Assembly: GCA_033064195.1 (NCBI GenBank) | Contig: JARBJD010000293.1 | Span: 1-64,000, forward strand | Direction of reading: 5' to 3' | DNA: 64,000 bases | Origin: Blattamonas nauphoetae | Lineage: Eukaryota; Preaxostyla; Oxymonadida | In this document: in pieces, positions 20,341-30,743 of the stretch | Numbering within the stretch: position 1 is the stretch's first letter | Layout: every line of letters starts with the position of its first letter | Translations under genes and position numbers: made by a program | Notes under the pieces: generated by a model | Told to the model about the DNA's origin: nothing | Seen by the model: the letters and a program-made list of their open reading frames with translations, nothing else | Databases searched by the model: none

Positions 20341-22761
20341 TTATGGCTGACTCTGTGGGGGACAGTTCAATCCAAGATATCTGGGGAATCCTTCACGGAC
20401 GTCTTTGAAGTTCAAAGGCAGCTGATCCTCAATCCCTTCCTCCTTCACCTTCTCAACCAGTCGTCTCCAACTTGCGTCTCCCAGCAGGAATCTGTCTTTG
20501 CTCCGAGTCCAACGCGAGAGAACAGAAAGAAATTGCCAGCGCTCTTTCGGGACTTTGTCAATCGCATCCAAGATCCTCTCTGCGTAGAAGTCGATGAGCG
20601 GTTCAAGGGAGGGCGGCTTCTGTTTAAACGTGAAGATGTTTCGGAGTGTGTCAATGACATGGCAATAGTCAACGAAACTAGTTGTCCCCAACCGAACGAG
20701 GAGCGTGTGGCCTCTCCAAATAATGTCACGCGAGAGCGGAAAGCGTTGAGTCAGGCCTGAATACGGTGTGAGATTGTAAACAGTGTCGTTCAGCGCCATT
20801 ACTGTGAGTTTGATGATCGTCTGAACAGGCAGAGAGGGAAGAGAGGCGATGATTCCAACTTCACCGCATTCGTTCCTTTCACGTGGCTTGAGGAGAGTGC
20901 TGAGGATAGTCAGAAGTCTCCGGTGACAAGCTTCGATGAGCGAGCCGCATTGATCAGGGACGATGTGCCGTCGCCACTCCGCATCAATCAGACAAAGGCT
21001 CTGATCAGACTTGGCAATGTTGACAACCTCGAAAAGCCAGACATCAGCCAAAATCTCGACCAGAGGACCGACACGAGAATTGAGCTGAATCCTGTTTTGA
21101 GAGAAATGAGTTTTCTGCATCAGGAGACGGACGGTGTCGACAGCTCTCGTCACCAGCGACGAATCATCAGCAGAGACGAATGGTTCGAGGAGAGGGGCGA
21201 TCAAATGGCGATCGGGTGCACCTGAATTGATCAAGCTCCACGCACAGTTCATTGCAGCTTTCGCCACTCGCTTAGACTTCCCAAACGAGTTGAGAGTGAA
21301 GGCAAAGCAGAACACTTGAGTCGAAGACTTCTGAAGAGACGAGAGTGTGTCGACAACGGCTGACACGATTTGTTTTGTGGATGTTGACTGGAAATGTGTT
21401 GGGAAGGTGTTGAGAGAATGAGAGAGTGCATTCAGAGCGTTTGAGGCGATGACAGGCGAATCCAATCGAGACACTTGGGAAAGTAGTTCAGGCAGGAAGG
21501 GATCGGGCGAGGCTTGGAACGAGCGTATCTTCTCCACATCCCACAAAAGATATGTTCCGAGCGGGAGGAGGAACTCCTGCTTGCTGGAACTTGAAGTGCC
21601 GTCCATCAGTCGGACAAGATGGCACATCACATCAGTTTCTGCGACTTCTTCTGATCTGACAGTGTTGTCGGTTCCCAATTCCGGAGATTGTTTGGTGGTG
21701 GTTGATGTTGCCTTTGCCAGATGGTTCGTCAGAAGAGAACGGCAGGCTGTTTTGACAGTTTCATCACCCGCTGTATCGAAGAACGCGAGAAGATTCCGCG
21801 AAATTCGAGGATCAGTTGACAGTCCTTCCGACAGAAGCACTTTTCCAATTCTGACGAGAGACTGAAAACTGAAATCTGGTTTCATCGTCGCAAAGGCTTT
21901 TGGCAGTCCAGGAAACACAGACGACAGTGCGATCTTCGTTGGGACGTCGACAAACGGGAAAAGACGAAGATCGATTTGCTGAATGACTTCTAAGATATGT
22001 TCAGCTTCATACAGAGTCAGCTCGTAACCTCGATAGCAACACGATAGGGCCCCAAATTCGAGCACACATCTGACGAGATGGCTGAGTTTGGCGGGTGGGG
22101 GAGAGGAAGCTGATGGGCTGAGGAAGACGGCGAGGGCAGCTGTGCAGGTGTAGAGTTGGAGAAGATCTCGATAAAACCGCGGGCTCGACATGCCTTTGGA
22201 GAAGATCTCGTCTGAGTCCTTTCGAGACCCACAAACCGTGGCAACAGCAGAACGAGCCTGTCTGAGAAGCGATGTCTCGGTTGGGATGTGACTGCCACTC
22301 GAGAGGATCATTCCATTCTCTGCGGTGTGAATGTCCAGCGAGGTCTGGGTGAGGAACACGTCTGCTTCGGATGGCGTCATTCCTATCACTCGTTCGAACG
22401 CTGTTCTCGCTGCTTGTGAGACTGTCGTGTTGTCGCTTGCGATGAACATGATCAGATCCGGCGCCAGACGAGCAAACGTGTGAGGAGGAGCATTTCCATC
22501 CAAATCATCCGACTCTGGAATCGCGAGGAAGATCCACTCCAAAATGTTGAAGAACGTTCCTTCCTCCACAACTCGTTTCGTTCCTCCTTTGATATGCTTC
22601 TTGTCATCACCCAAATCGGCTTCGATATGTTTGTCCAGACAGTCGGTCCCTTCGTGTCGAAGGACACCGTCCCTTTCTCGTTGATGATAGTTTTTGCGAC
22701 AATTGAATTCGATGAGGCTGTCGAAAGTGAGTGACTGGATGAACAAGCACACCCAACTCAA
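20341..22761 (-). CDS. Large ARM/HEAT-like protein, C-terminal exon
   Basis: An uninterrupted frame of 806 codons ends at a TAA at 20341. From about residue 55 it is clearly a globular helical-repeat protein (FFNILEWIFLAIPESDDLDG, ARLAPDLIMFIASDNTTVSQ, LVTRAVDTVRLLMQKTHFSQ), ending in VWRR-type and ProGln-rich segments (ASWRRLVEKVKEEGIEDQLP). The first 50 residues are less convincing, and the true start may lie in an upstream exon on the minus strand. Frames between 22770 and 23100 include a splice-like TTTTCAG followed by protein-like sequence. A decayed copy of its C-terminal half lies at 38202-40482, which confirms that this frame is the conserved one. Function is not known. No catalytic motif was seen. 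Confidence 0.75.
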   Translation of the reverse strand: MSWVCLFIQSLTFDSLIEFNCRKNYHQRERDGVLRHEGTDCLDKHIEADLGDDKKHIKGGTKRVVEEGTFFNILEWIFLAIPESDDLDGNAPPHTFARLAPDLIMFIASDNTTVSQAARTAFERVIGMTPSEADVFLTQTSLDIHTAENGMILSSGSHIPTETSLLRQARSAVATVCGSRKDSDEIFSKGMSSPRFYRDLLQLYTCTAALAVFLSPSASSPPPAKLSHLVRCVLEFGALSCCYRGYELTLYEAEHILEVIQQIDLRLFPFVDVPTKIALSSVFPGLPKAFATMKPDFSFQSLVRIGKVLLSEGLSTDPRISRNLLAFFDTAGDETVKTACRSLLTNHLAKATSTTTKQSPELGTDNTVRSEEVAETDVMCHLVRLMDGTSSSSKQEFLLPLGTYLLWDVEKIRSFQASPDPFLPELLSQVSRLDSPVIASNALNALSHSLNTFPTHFQSTSTKQIVSAVVDTLSSLQKSSTQVFCFAFTLNSFGKSKRVAKAAMNCAWSLINSGAPDRHLIAPLLEPFVSADDSSLVTRAVDTVRLLMQKTHFSQNRIQLNSRVGPLVEILADVWLFEVVNIAKSDQSLCLIDAEWRRHIVPDQCGSLIEACHRRLLTILSTLLKPRERNECGEVGIIASLPSLPVQTIIKLTVMALNDTVYNLTPYSGLTQRFPLSRDIIWRGHTLLVRLGTTSFVDYCHVIDTLRNIFTFKQKPPSLEPLIDFYAERILDAIDKVPKERWQFLSVLSRWTRSKDRFLLGDASWRRLVEKVKEEGIEDQLPLNFKDVREGFPRYLGLNCPPQSQP

Positions 22762-24337
22762 TCAGAAGACGATTCGACATGTCTTCAAGGCGACTGTCGT
22801 CGTATCTCGGAGACTTGCATCCTTTGACCAGTTGTCCCTTCTCAGCGAGGATGGTTGGGAGTGTTGGCTGGACTGGAGAGAGCGAGAGGAGATGAAAGTG
22901 ATGGGATGGGAGAAGACGGAGAGAGGGACAAACGGCGGAACAATCGAGTGAGAGACGAGAAGATGATTTCGGACGATTCAAATGAATAGCTAAATTGGAC
23001 AAAGCGGAGTTGTGGAAGTCGTTCTGAAGGATCCTGAAAACCAAAAAAGCACAGAACAAAGAAGAGATCAAGAAGAACGAAGAATGCACACAATGGCTTG
23101 TCCCGCGCTCAGGTCAATCATTCTCAAAGATTCCTCCACAGATTCCCTCGTATCAATCTCCCCCGTCTTCTGTCCACTTGTCATCCGAACGAAGCATTTC
23201 TGCACAGTCGATGCGTTTGGAGATGTCTTGTCGAGGATCACATGCGATAACTCTGAGACGAGGAACGATCTGACCGAACTGCGGGTTGTTGTGCTGTCGA
23301 AATTGTTTGTGTGGATTTGGAGAACTTCGCAGAGAGACGGAAAAGACGTCTCGACAGATGCGAGAGGAACGACTTTCGAGATTGTTGTCAAAATGCTCCA
23401 TGTCTAATTCAGCAGAGAATGGGGAAGAGCGCTCATATTCTCCTTCATTCGACATGATTAAGGTGTTTTCCATTTTTCTGACTCTTCATCCAATCTTTTC
23501 CGTCTGATTTCTTCTTTCAGCGATCCTTCTTCGCTCAAACTAACACGTTCCCCCAAAATTGTGCAAGTACCTCGTTCTAACACATCATTTGAAGCTGACC
23601 TCCATCGTTTGAACAGTGTATATATTCTCATCTTCTCTTTCCAAGTCCGTTTTACAATTGTTGGACAATTTTGGGAAATTGGAAAATGCCGGAAAAAAGA
23701 CACACAAAATGCGAACCTTTTCTCCAGCTCCAAATCATGTCATGTCACAATACGACACTTCCATTCGTCGCGATGTTGAGAGTTCTCTGGGAGAACGACA
23801 GACCATCACCAGTCGATCTCATGTCAGAAAATGTGTTGGACTGTCAGACCGACTGAATTAATCGGCTCAATCAGATTTTGTTGGATAGAGCGTGCTGAAG
23901 ACGAGATGGAGAAGGAGTTGGTGGATGGGAGGACTCGACTTTGTGGAAGGAAGTTGCAGTTGAGAGTGGTCATCAATCGGCCCATGAACGCGCATGGGAT
24001 CAACAAAGTTTCCAAATTATCAAAATTGTCCAACAACTGTATTTCAACTCAGATCTATCAATGACACTTGACATCTCTATGTTTTATTGTGATTTCGAGT
24101 TTTTTCATCTCTTTTCCTTCAGCTGTATCATTCAGATCTGGTAGTCTCGTTCTTCTCTTCTCACAGTGAACTTGCGTTTTCTGATCTGCCTCCCTCCTCT
24201 GTAGCAAACCATTAAAAGTGTCGTTCCTTCATTTCCACGTCACAAACACGCCATTCTGACACACACCAGAAATTTCATAGAGATCTTTTATGTTTGAAGT
24301 GAGATATCCAAAATAAGCTTTTCACGGTTTTTTGGAT
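22762..24337. other. Possible upstream exons and decayed sequence
   Basis: The minus strand carries protein-like patches that might be 5' exons of the gene at 20341-22761 (for example DPSERLPQLRFVQFSYSFES after a CAG near 23034, and a helical frame at 23068-23391), but no exon chain could be fixed. 23430-24337 has only short unconvincing frames. Confidence 0.35.
23223..23429 (-). repeat. 207-bp duplicated fragment, copy 1
   Basis: This segment matches 28701-28907 in the same orientation and with the same length, with scattered substitutions (roughly one in ten by eye) and no gap. In one minus frame both copies read ISKVVPLASVETSFPS and EVLQIHTNNFDSTTTR, and in another NNLESRSSRICRDVFS. It is probably a duplicated gene fragment. 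The two copies lie on either side of the 4.1-kb hAT-type element but are not its target duplication. Confidence 0.75.
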
Positions 24338-24779
24338 GATATATGTAGGCATGGGCACCAGTCACCTGACTCAACTTTTAAGGACTGACTCGATTTGGCC
24401 CATGATTGAGTGAATAAATGTGTGGATTTGTGACAAGATCGGTTCAGTAGATGTTTGAGCACATAATGTACTCTTTTCATACTTTTTTGAAAGGAAATCC
24501 GACAAATCGTTGAGTGAGGAATTCGAAATGATCAAAATTATGCCTCATGGGCGAGTCACAACGATCGAGTCTCCAGACAACAACCCTGACATATTCATGG
24601 AAAATATGCAAATGAAAACAGGAGATCGAGTGAAATTTTGAGAGAAAACTTCCTTGACTGATGAATGAGAAAGGAAAGTGAATCTTGGTGGTTATTGTGA
24701 ATGTGACGAAAATACAGAAATCTACAGTCTGTTCTCCGCCTTCCTTCGTTTGTCCTTCTCCTTCCTTCGCTCTCTCTCC

Positions 24780-25816
24780 TCTCCTCTCCTTCTTCTCAGT
24801 GAATGTCTCATTCGACGTCTTTCTGAGTCCTACGCATCTCCACTTCGTCTCGAAGGACGACGAGGACGAAGAAGAGAATCGCCCGTCTCTGCTCTTTTCT
24901 CCTCGCTCTTCTTCGTCTCAATCATTCGGAGACACGCTCACCTCGTCCCATCGCTCCCCTCCTCTCTCCTCGTTCGGAAACTCACATTCGAGTCGGTCGC
25001 AGGAGTCGACTCGCTCACGACGATTCCGACGACGAACAGGATGACTGAACGACAGTTCAAAGTACCGATGCCACGAAGAAGGAAGAGGCCAGACAAAGGC
25101 CGATGCTGGGCTGGCTGAAACACACGAAGACAGTGGATAGCAGTCTGATTGGGCCTGACTCGTTCCGAGCGGTGATGATGCAGTGGCTGAGGAACGCGAG
25201 GGACGAGAAAGAAGTAGCGGTTGTGTGGGAGTCGACGAGGGGAGAGTGAGAGTGTTTGTGTTCACTCGTTCTTGTATTGTTCTTCTCTTCGATGATTCTG
25301 TTCTGTCTTGTGTCTCAGCCATGTACGCCGGTTCCGTTCCGAATTGTGGGGATGGTCGCTTCTTCCTCGCTCCGCCTTCCCATCCTCTCCTTCGCCACCC
25401 CCAACACTCCCCCCGCCTCTCCTTTCGACCTTCCTCCCGACCAGCCGACACAGCCCTCCCTCACCCAGCACGCCACACAACAGTATCCTTCCCAATCCGA
25501 GTCGCAGCTGCTGTTTGTGTTCAACCTGTATCGAGCGAGGGAGTTCGCTCGCGACGAAGACAGAATGGGGAGTTCTCAGCCACTCGACACTCCACCCGAA
25601 GGAGAGCGAGGAGACACGCCGAGCGAGAGGAAAGGGAATGCGAAGGTGACAGCGGACGAAGCGTTCGTGCTTCTGCAGAATCTGATCGGAATAGGGCATG
25701 ATGTTTGCTTGTCTGCTTCTCATCTTTTCTCAGCAACTTCAACTGGACAGACTGATCTCTCGTTGGCCCAGCGTCTGAAATTAATACACACTCCAGATTG
25801 GAGTGTTCATCGGTGA
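24780..25816 (+). pseudogene. Gene-like cargo in the hAT element, plus strand
   Basis: Protein-like plus frames follow each other: a Ser/Arg-rich acidic section (KDDEDEEENRPSLLFSPRSS, 24845-25044), a short block MLGWLKHTKTVDSSLIGPDS to VWESTRGE (about 25104-25250), and a longer section of 25317-25816 (PFRIVGMVASSSLRLPILSF, a Pro-rich stretch, then KVTADEAFVLLQNLIGIGHD). Between the last two lies a T-rich stretch ending CTTGTGTCTCAG that looks like an intron end. If that is right, the cargo was captured as genomic DNA. No domain is recognised and the frames do not make one clean gene. Confidence 0.4.
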
Positions 25817-25866
25817 CCGAGTGTTGTTGAATGAGAGCCGTCCACGTTATTTCAGGTTCTTCGGTG

Positions 25867-26742
25867 TTAGTTGAGAGCATATCGCATTTGATAGTCTGTT
25901 ATTCGCATAGGACATCGTGGGAAAGCAACGACCTCACCTAAAATCGGAGCATTCGTGATTGTAGCGAAGATATCGTTGAACACGTTCACCATCGTCGAAG
26001 AGGTGAGAATTGTGGAGTGTGCCTTGAGCGATGTGATCGAAGAGGGTTGGAGAACAGGTGGGCTTGGCGAATAAGGCAGAGGGACTGCGTGGTCGATATT
26101 AGCGAAGATGGAAAGTGAGATTTCCACAGAGGACGAACATGGACCAAATATTGGAGACAGACCAACAAACACGTTCTGTGGGACACACTTGGCCATGGTC
26201 AGGTGGGTGTCTGCGTGGACAAGTCCATCACTTCCAGGATCGGGGCGAGCGTTGATGATGATGTCGATTAGTGTCATCCTGCCCCTATCAGCGACGAATT
26301 GGGTGAATTCCCTTCCAAAGTCCAGGATAGAACTCTGAATCTTGATGCGTGATGATTCTAGAAGCGTAGCAATCGAGAAATCTGCATTGGCGAGGATCTC
26401 AACGTTGCTGAGTGATAGTAACGAAGTAACGACTTCAAGCAATGTTTCCGCCTCTTCAATCTGGCCTGAAATTTGAGTATCAGAGATTCCTTGGAGAGAG
26501 AGATCTTTATTTCTGAAGAGACGATTGTTTGAGGGATGAAGGTCCGAAGGAAGCTTGTGAATGGGTGAAACCGAAGGAAGCTTAAGAATGAGGGATAAAA
26601 CGAGAATTGCTTGCAACGGGACGAATATTACAACGTCAATCACCACAGCATCACTTTTGGACGATCGTGGGTTGTTGCGTCGAAAGGATCGTATTGAAGA
26701 TGGCGAGAGTAACAGAAACGACAGCCAAAGGATCAGGCTCAT
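25867..26742 (-). CDS. 291-codon open frame in the hAT element, unknown
   Basis: An uninterrupted minus frame begins with a hydrophobic segment (MSLILWLSFLLLSPSSI) that could be a signal anchor or simply an upstream non-coding part. A helical section follows (EEAETLLEVVTSLLSLSNVE), then a beta-type section (NVFVGLSPIFGPCSSSVEIS). It lacks the conserved residues expected of a hAT transposase. It may be captured host sequence or an unrelated cargo gene. Confidence 0.4.
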   Translation of the reverse strand: MSLILWLSFLLLSPSSIRSFRRNNPRSSKSDAVVIDVVIFVPLQAILVLSLILKLPSVSPIHKLPSDLHPSNNRLFRNKDLSLQGISDTQISGQIEEAETLLEVVTSLLSLSNVEILANADFSIATLLESSRIKIQSSILDFGREFTQFVADRGRMTLIDIIINARPDPGSDGLVHADTHLTMAKCVPQNVFVGLSPIFGPCSSSVEISLSIFANIDHAVPLPYSPSPPVLQPSSITSLKAHSTILTSSTMVNVFNDIFATITNAPILGEVVAFPRCPMRITDYQMRYALN

Positions 26743-28345
26743 CGAATGGTCATCTCATTCGAGTCCTCATTTCGGTCAATTCACATCACATTCGGAGCCA
26801 AAACTGGGCAGGAATGTTGTCGGCCAATCTGCGACAGAAGTGGGACGAACACGGATTTAACAGGTTCAACGTGGAGCTGATGGTTTTGAAGCAAACAAAC
26901 AAGATGCAATTCGGGCTGTTCTTGCTCATCCACAGGAGGAGATGCGCGTCAACTCGAAGACGAGATTCCCATCAACAACGCGGTGTGGATCACGGTGATC
27001 CATGAATCGGCTGAAAAGAAGGAAACACACAATCATGTGCGACGGAACAAATAAATGAGAAAATAATAACAAGGAAGAAGAAAAGAACTTCGAAGTTAAT
27101 AATTTGCTCCAGCGACGAACACACCTGTCTGCACATGAAATGAAGAGTGATGGTTTGCACAATAAGAATACACTTTCGATGGAACAAATGGGGATGAACC
27201 GTCTACAAGTAATCATGACATTTTTCCCACCTGATCGTTCAGTGTTGATGAGGGACACGTTGCGAGGGAAGAGGATGTTATTTTCAGAGTGGGGGTAATG
27301 TTTGGGAAAAGAGTGAGCTGTATTCTTCCATCGCCGGCACAGTTTCTCTTCCTCATCATACAATGATAGAAATGGTGAGTGCCTGGCGAAGCTTGTGAGA
27401 CTACGTGAAGAGAGAAAGATGAGAGACGAAGAAGTCGAGAAAAGGATGAACAAAAGCTGCAATTAAGTGGTACATTAGGGGAGAAACCGCGAAGATCAAA
27501 CTGAATGGGTCATTGAAGAAAAGAAAGATGCAAAAAGATGGGGCATCGAAGGGGAACCACAAAAGCAAAAGTTTTTCACAGTATACCATTTCTTGTTGAG
27601 AAATGAGGAACGATGTTGACATGAGTCAAGATTTTGTCGAGATCTTTGGTTGAGTTCAATCACTGTCAATATTGAGTGAGATACGTTGACTGAGCAGAGA
27701 ATATTGTCAATATTCTCATTAAAATACTTTGTTGAGCAACCTTGAGATTGTTGAGGACACAATACTGTCAATAGTTACGAGTGAGACGGTGCTCTGTTGG
27801 GCTGGTCAAGAAGAGAGACTGGAGATGTTCTGAGAATCAAACATGACTAATGCAGATCAAGAGAGCATACAGAAGTATCAAATGATAGTGTTACCCTTAT
27901 TTTCTATACGGATCATCAGTTTGGGTGTGCGATTCCTGATGGTCAAAATCGGTGTCCCTTTGTCAAATAGCGAAAAAACGTAAAAAATAATGAATTCCAA
28001 ACCTGATCAATGCACGCGCTGAGTATCAGTTGAAAAGGAGATCGGACAGTCCAGTCAGTCTGGTGACTATTTGCATGATTGCATGGGCGGATCAGTGACT
28101 CAAAGTGACTCTCCAGAAAAGTATGGGGTGAAGTGATGACTTGTGGCTAAATTCGTTTGATTCATCTGAAAATGAGTCTATTTCTAAAAAAATAGTGTGA
28201 AATGTGAAAGATAAACCATAAAAAGCGATTGAAAGAGAAGGGAGATTGTGAACGTATTTTTGAGAAAGAAAAACCAAGAAAACAAGGTGATGATCAATCA
28301 AGAAGTGATGTTAAATTGAAAAGGGAGCGTTTTGGGTCTGGATTC
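26743..28345. other. hAT element interior without a gene
   Basis: Short frames only, and AT-rich toward the right end. The minus frames at 26926-27462 and 27401-27771 are Ser/Phe/Leu-rich and look accidental. Confidence 0.4.
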
Positions 28346-28700
28346 CTCTTGAATTTGTCTTATGGGGTGAGTCACTGACTCGATTCATTTCGGTGACTGG
28401 ACTCGGTCTCTTTTGACTGACTGTTGCCCATGCCTAGATATATGTTTTCAATTCGCATTTCTCTCACAAATCCGTTTTTTTATGTCGTTTACCACCACCT
28501 CTTTGATTTCTGAAACGTTGTGAAGAAAAAAAAAGTGATAAAATGTCCAGATCCTATAAGAGCTCAATCGAACGCGATCAAAGCAAAATCTACAAAATTT
28601 AGCACTTTTCAGTCCTGAAAGCAGATGAATGCAAATTGTGCAATTTTTAATTTTTTGTAACGCACCATAGTGTAAAGTAACATTTCATTTAGAATCACCC

Positions 28701-28907
28701 ATGTCTTGTCGAGGATCACATGCGAGAACTCCGAGATGAAGAACAATTTGATCGGAGTGCGAGTTGTGGTGCTGTCGAAATTGTTTGTGTGGATTTGGAG
28801 AACTTCGAAGAGAGACGGAAAAGACGTCTCGACAGATGCGAGAGGAACGACTTTCGAGATTGTTGCCAAAATGCTCCATGTCTAATTCAGCAGAGGATGG
28901 GGAAGAG
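28701..28907 (-). repeat. 207-bp duplicated fragment, copy 2
   Basis: Partner of 23223-23429. Here the minus-frame reading ISKVVPLASVETSFPS to FSHVILDKT is followed directly by unrelated sequence, so this copy is shorter in coding context than copy 1 and probably a fragment. Confidence 0.75.
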
Positions 28908-29177
28908 ATAAATGAAGAATGCACACACTTGGTCAGAGACATCAACAGGGAGGGCAGGAGTGAGAAGGAATGTCAGAACACTTTCACAGAATCCAGTTTC
29001 GAAGAAGACTCGTGTGTTCCTGATCCCAGATGAACCTGAAGATGGAACAATAATTCATGAATCGACAAAGACGTACAGATTAATGAAACAATTGCTGTGA
29101 GAGATTTCTGGGGATGAGACAGAGAATGATGATGATGATTCAACAAATTCAGACGAGAATGGATTGGTTCATTTCTG

Positions 29178-29754
29178 GGCATGGGTTTAATATAGCTGGT
29201 GGTTTCGAAAGATGGCTGGTGCAACGAGTTTAGTATGACTGGTGGTGGATTTCTCCAGAAATATGGAAGCCATCACCATAAAGTATTCCGATATGGTCAG
29301 GATGAGATCCCCAGAGAAGGTGTAGAAGTGAAAAAACCGCATAAAAGTCATGAAAAGTCTCAATTCCTCCGATCAAGATTGATCAAAAAAGATTGCACTT
29401 TTTTCGCTCTATGAATATCGATTTAGAAAAATAATATGTTTTTGACAAAATAATGTGCAAAACAGACAGGAATCAAAATAAAGTGAACATACTTGTCCTG
29501 TGAAGTGATTGTTATCAAGGATTTCTGATTTTCGCCTCACATTTTTGAAGGGCCTATCCTCCACTGACTGTTCCGCCTCTCGCTATTGTTGTGAATAGAG
29601 ATGACAAGAAGGAAATGCAACGATTTTGTATGTTATAACCCCCAGATGACCAACTTTTAGTGATATGTCACAACCAGCTATACTACACCGCCACCAGCTA
29701 TATTAAACCACCACCAGCTCTACTAAACTTCACCAGCTATACTAAACCCATGCC
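29178..29754. mobile_element. 577-bp hAT-type MITE
   Basis: The ends are inverted (left GGCATGGGTTTAATATAGCT, right in reverse GGCATGGGTTTAGTATAGCT) and flanked by an 8-bp duplication CATTTCTG (29170-29177 and 29755-29762). Inside the right end the motif TAGTATAGCTGGTGG recurs about four times at roughly 20-bp spacing, and about twice in the left end. No coding capacity. The GGCATGGG core resembles the end of the larger hAT-type element at 24346-28436, so both may use the same transposase. That is inference. Confidence 0.85.
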
Positions 29755-29762
29755 CATTTCTG

Positions 29763-30110
29763 GTTTCAACACAGTTGCCAAATGTCGGAATACCGAGAGA
29801 GAAACGAGTGTGTTGGCTAAATCTGGAGATTTTAATTCGGAGGTGAACGACAAAGTGAAGACAAACGTTCCGATGATCCTGTCTCCATCCTTTCGACAAA
29901 AAACTTCCCAGCGTTGAGCTGTTGTTCACCGTCGAGAGCAATGAAATCGTGAATATGTCTGCATAGGGTTTGTTCGTTTTGAGACATGTTTGGAGACGAA
30001 CAATCGAGTGAACAGAATGGTCGCAATCTTGTTTGAGGAACTGATAGTTCACGATGATTTATTATCTGGTGTTCATTTATCAGACTTGACCCGGAGAATG
30101 ACGAGTTCAT
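29763..30110 (-). pseudogene. Helical-family gene fragment
   Basis: The minus frame at 29832-30110 starts MNSSFSGSSLINEHQ and carries a family-like block (NMSQNEQTLCRHIHDFIALD, GEQQLNAGKFFVERMETGSS). Downstream the protein-like reading moves to another frame (SPDLANTLVSLSVFRHLATV), so at least one frameshift is present. The MITE at 29178-29754 then interrupts what remains. Treated as a decayed ARM-like gene. Confidence 0.4.
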
Positions 30111-30743
30111 TGAGGTGTGTGTAACCGTTTTCTCGATTTGATCGAGACCCTTTAGATCATTGTTGAGTCACAAAACGCAATTGATTCCCAGAAGAAACAG
30201 TATTCATCCGGGCCTTATTGTTTTATTAGAACGAGAGTATGTCGAGCTTTATTGGCCTTATTCCGTCTCGAGATAGTCCGATGAATATTGTCTCCAAGAA
30301 AGAGGAGGATCTGTCTGATGTGTGACGTGGATGACATGCGAGACGAGAGGTGCGGATGGTGAATGACAAGATGTGGAGAAGTTGCAGAGAACAAGTTCGG
30401 AGGATCTTCTAACGAGGAATCACTCGTTCAAACAAAAGAGAAATGAAGATGAAGCAAAAGAAGATGCAATGAAGAGAAACAAAGAGAAAGAAAAAGATTG
30501 AAGAAGCGAAGGATGAGGTGGACATCGAGTTCGATTGAAGCGACATGAATACCAACCGAAGCGAGAAAGAGTGTCGAATGAGGACAATTTCAAATGAAGA
30601 AAGATCAGTGAAGCGTTTGATGAGACATCGTTCTCCAGAATCTGAGACGAACACACCAGACGAGGTGAGAAGGAAGAAGATGTGAAATGAAAACAAGACG
30701 GCGGGAACGTCGAATGATGACGATGAAATCGGAGGGAGAAGAG
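30111..30743. other. Downstream region of receptor gene 1
   Basis: A-rich and G-poor on plus, with no convincing gene. The minus frame at 30409-30855 overlaps the receptor gene end and is Ser/Phe-rich. It is probably 3' UTR and spacer. Confidence 0.4.

Larger units (their letters stand above)
24346..28436. mobile_element. 4.1-kb hAT-type element without a recognisable transposase
   Basis: The element starts TAGGCATGGGCACCAGTCA and its right end, read in reverse, starts TAGGCATGGGCAACAGTCA. It is flanked by a perfect 8-bp duplication GATATATG (24338-24345 and 28437-28444). An 8-bp duplication with TAGGNATG-type ends is the known signature of the hAT superfamily. Subterminal regions on both sides are rich in GACTGACT/GACTCAGT-like short repeats. 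The interior has at least two long protein-like regions (about 24780-25820 plus, 25867-26742 minus), but I see no hAT dimerisation motif or RNase-H-like transposase. It is therefore probably non-autonomous and may carry captured gene pieces. Confidence 0.85.
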
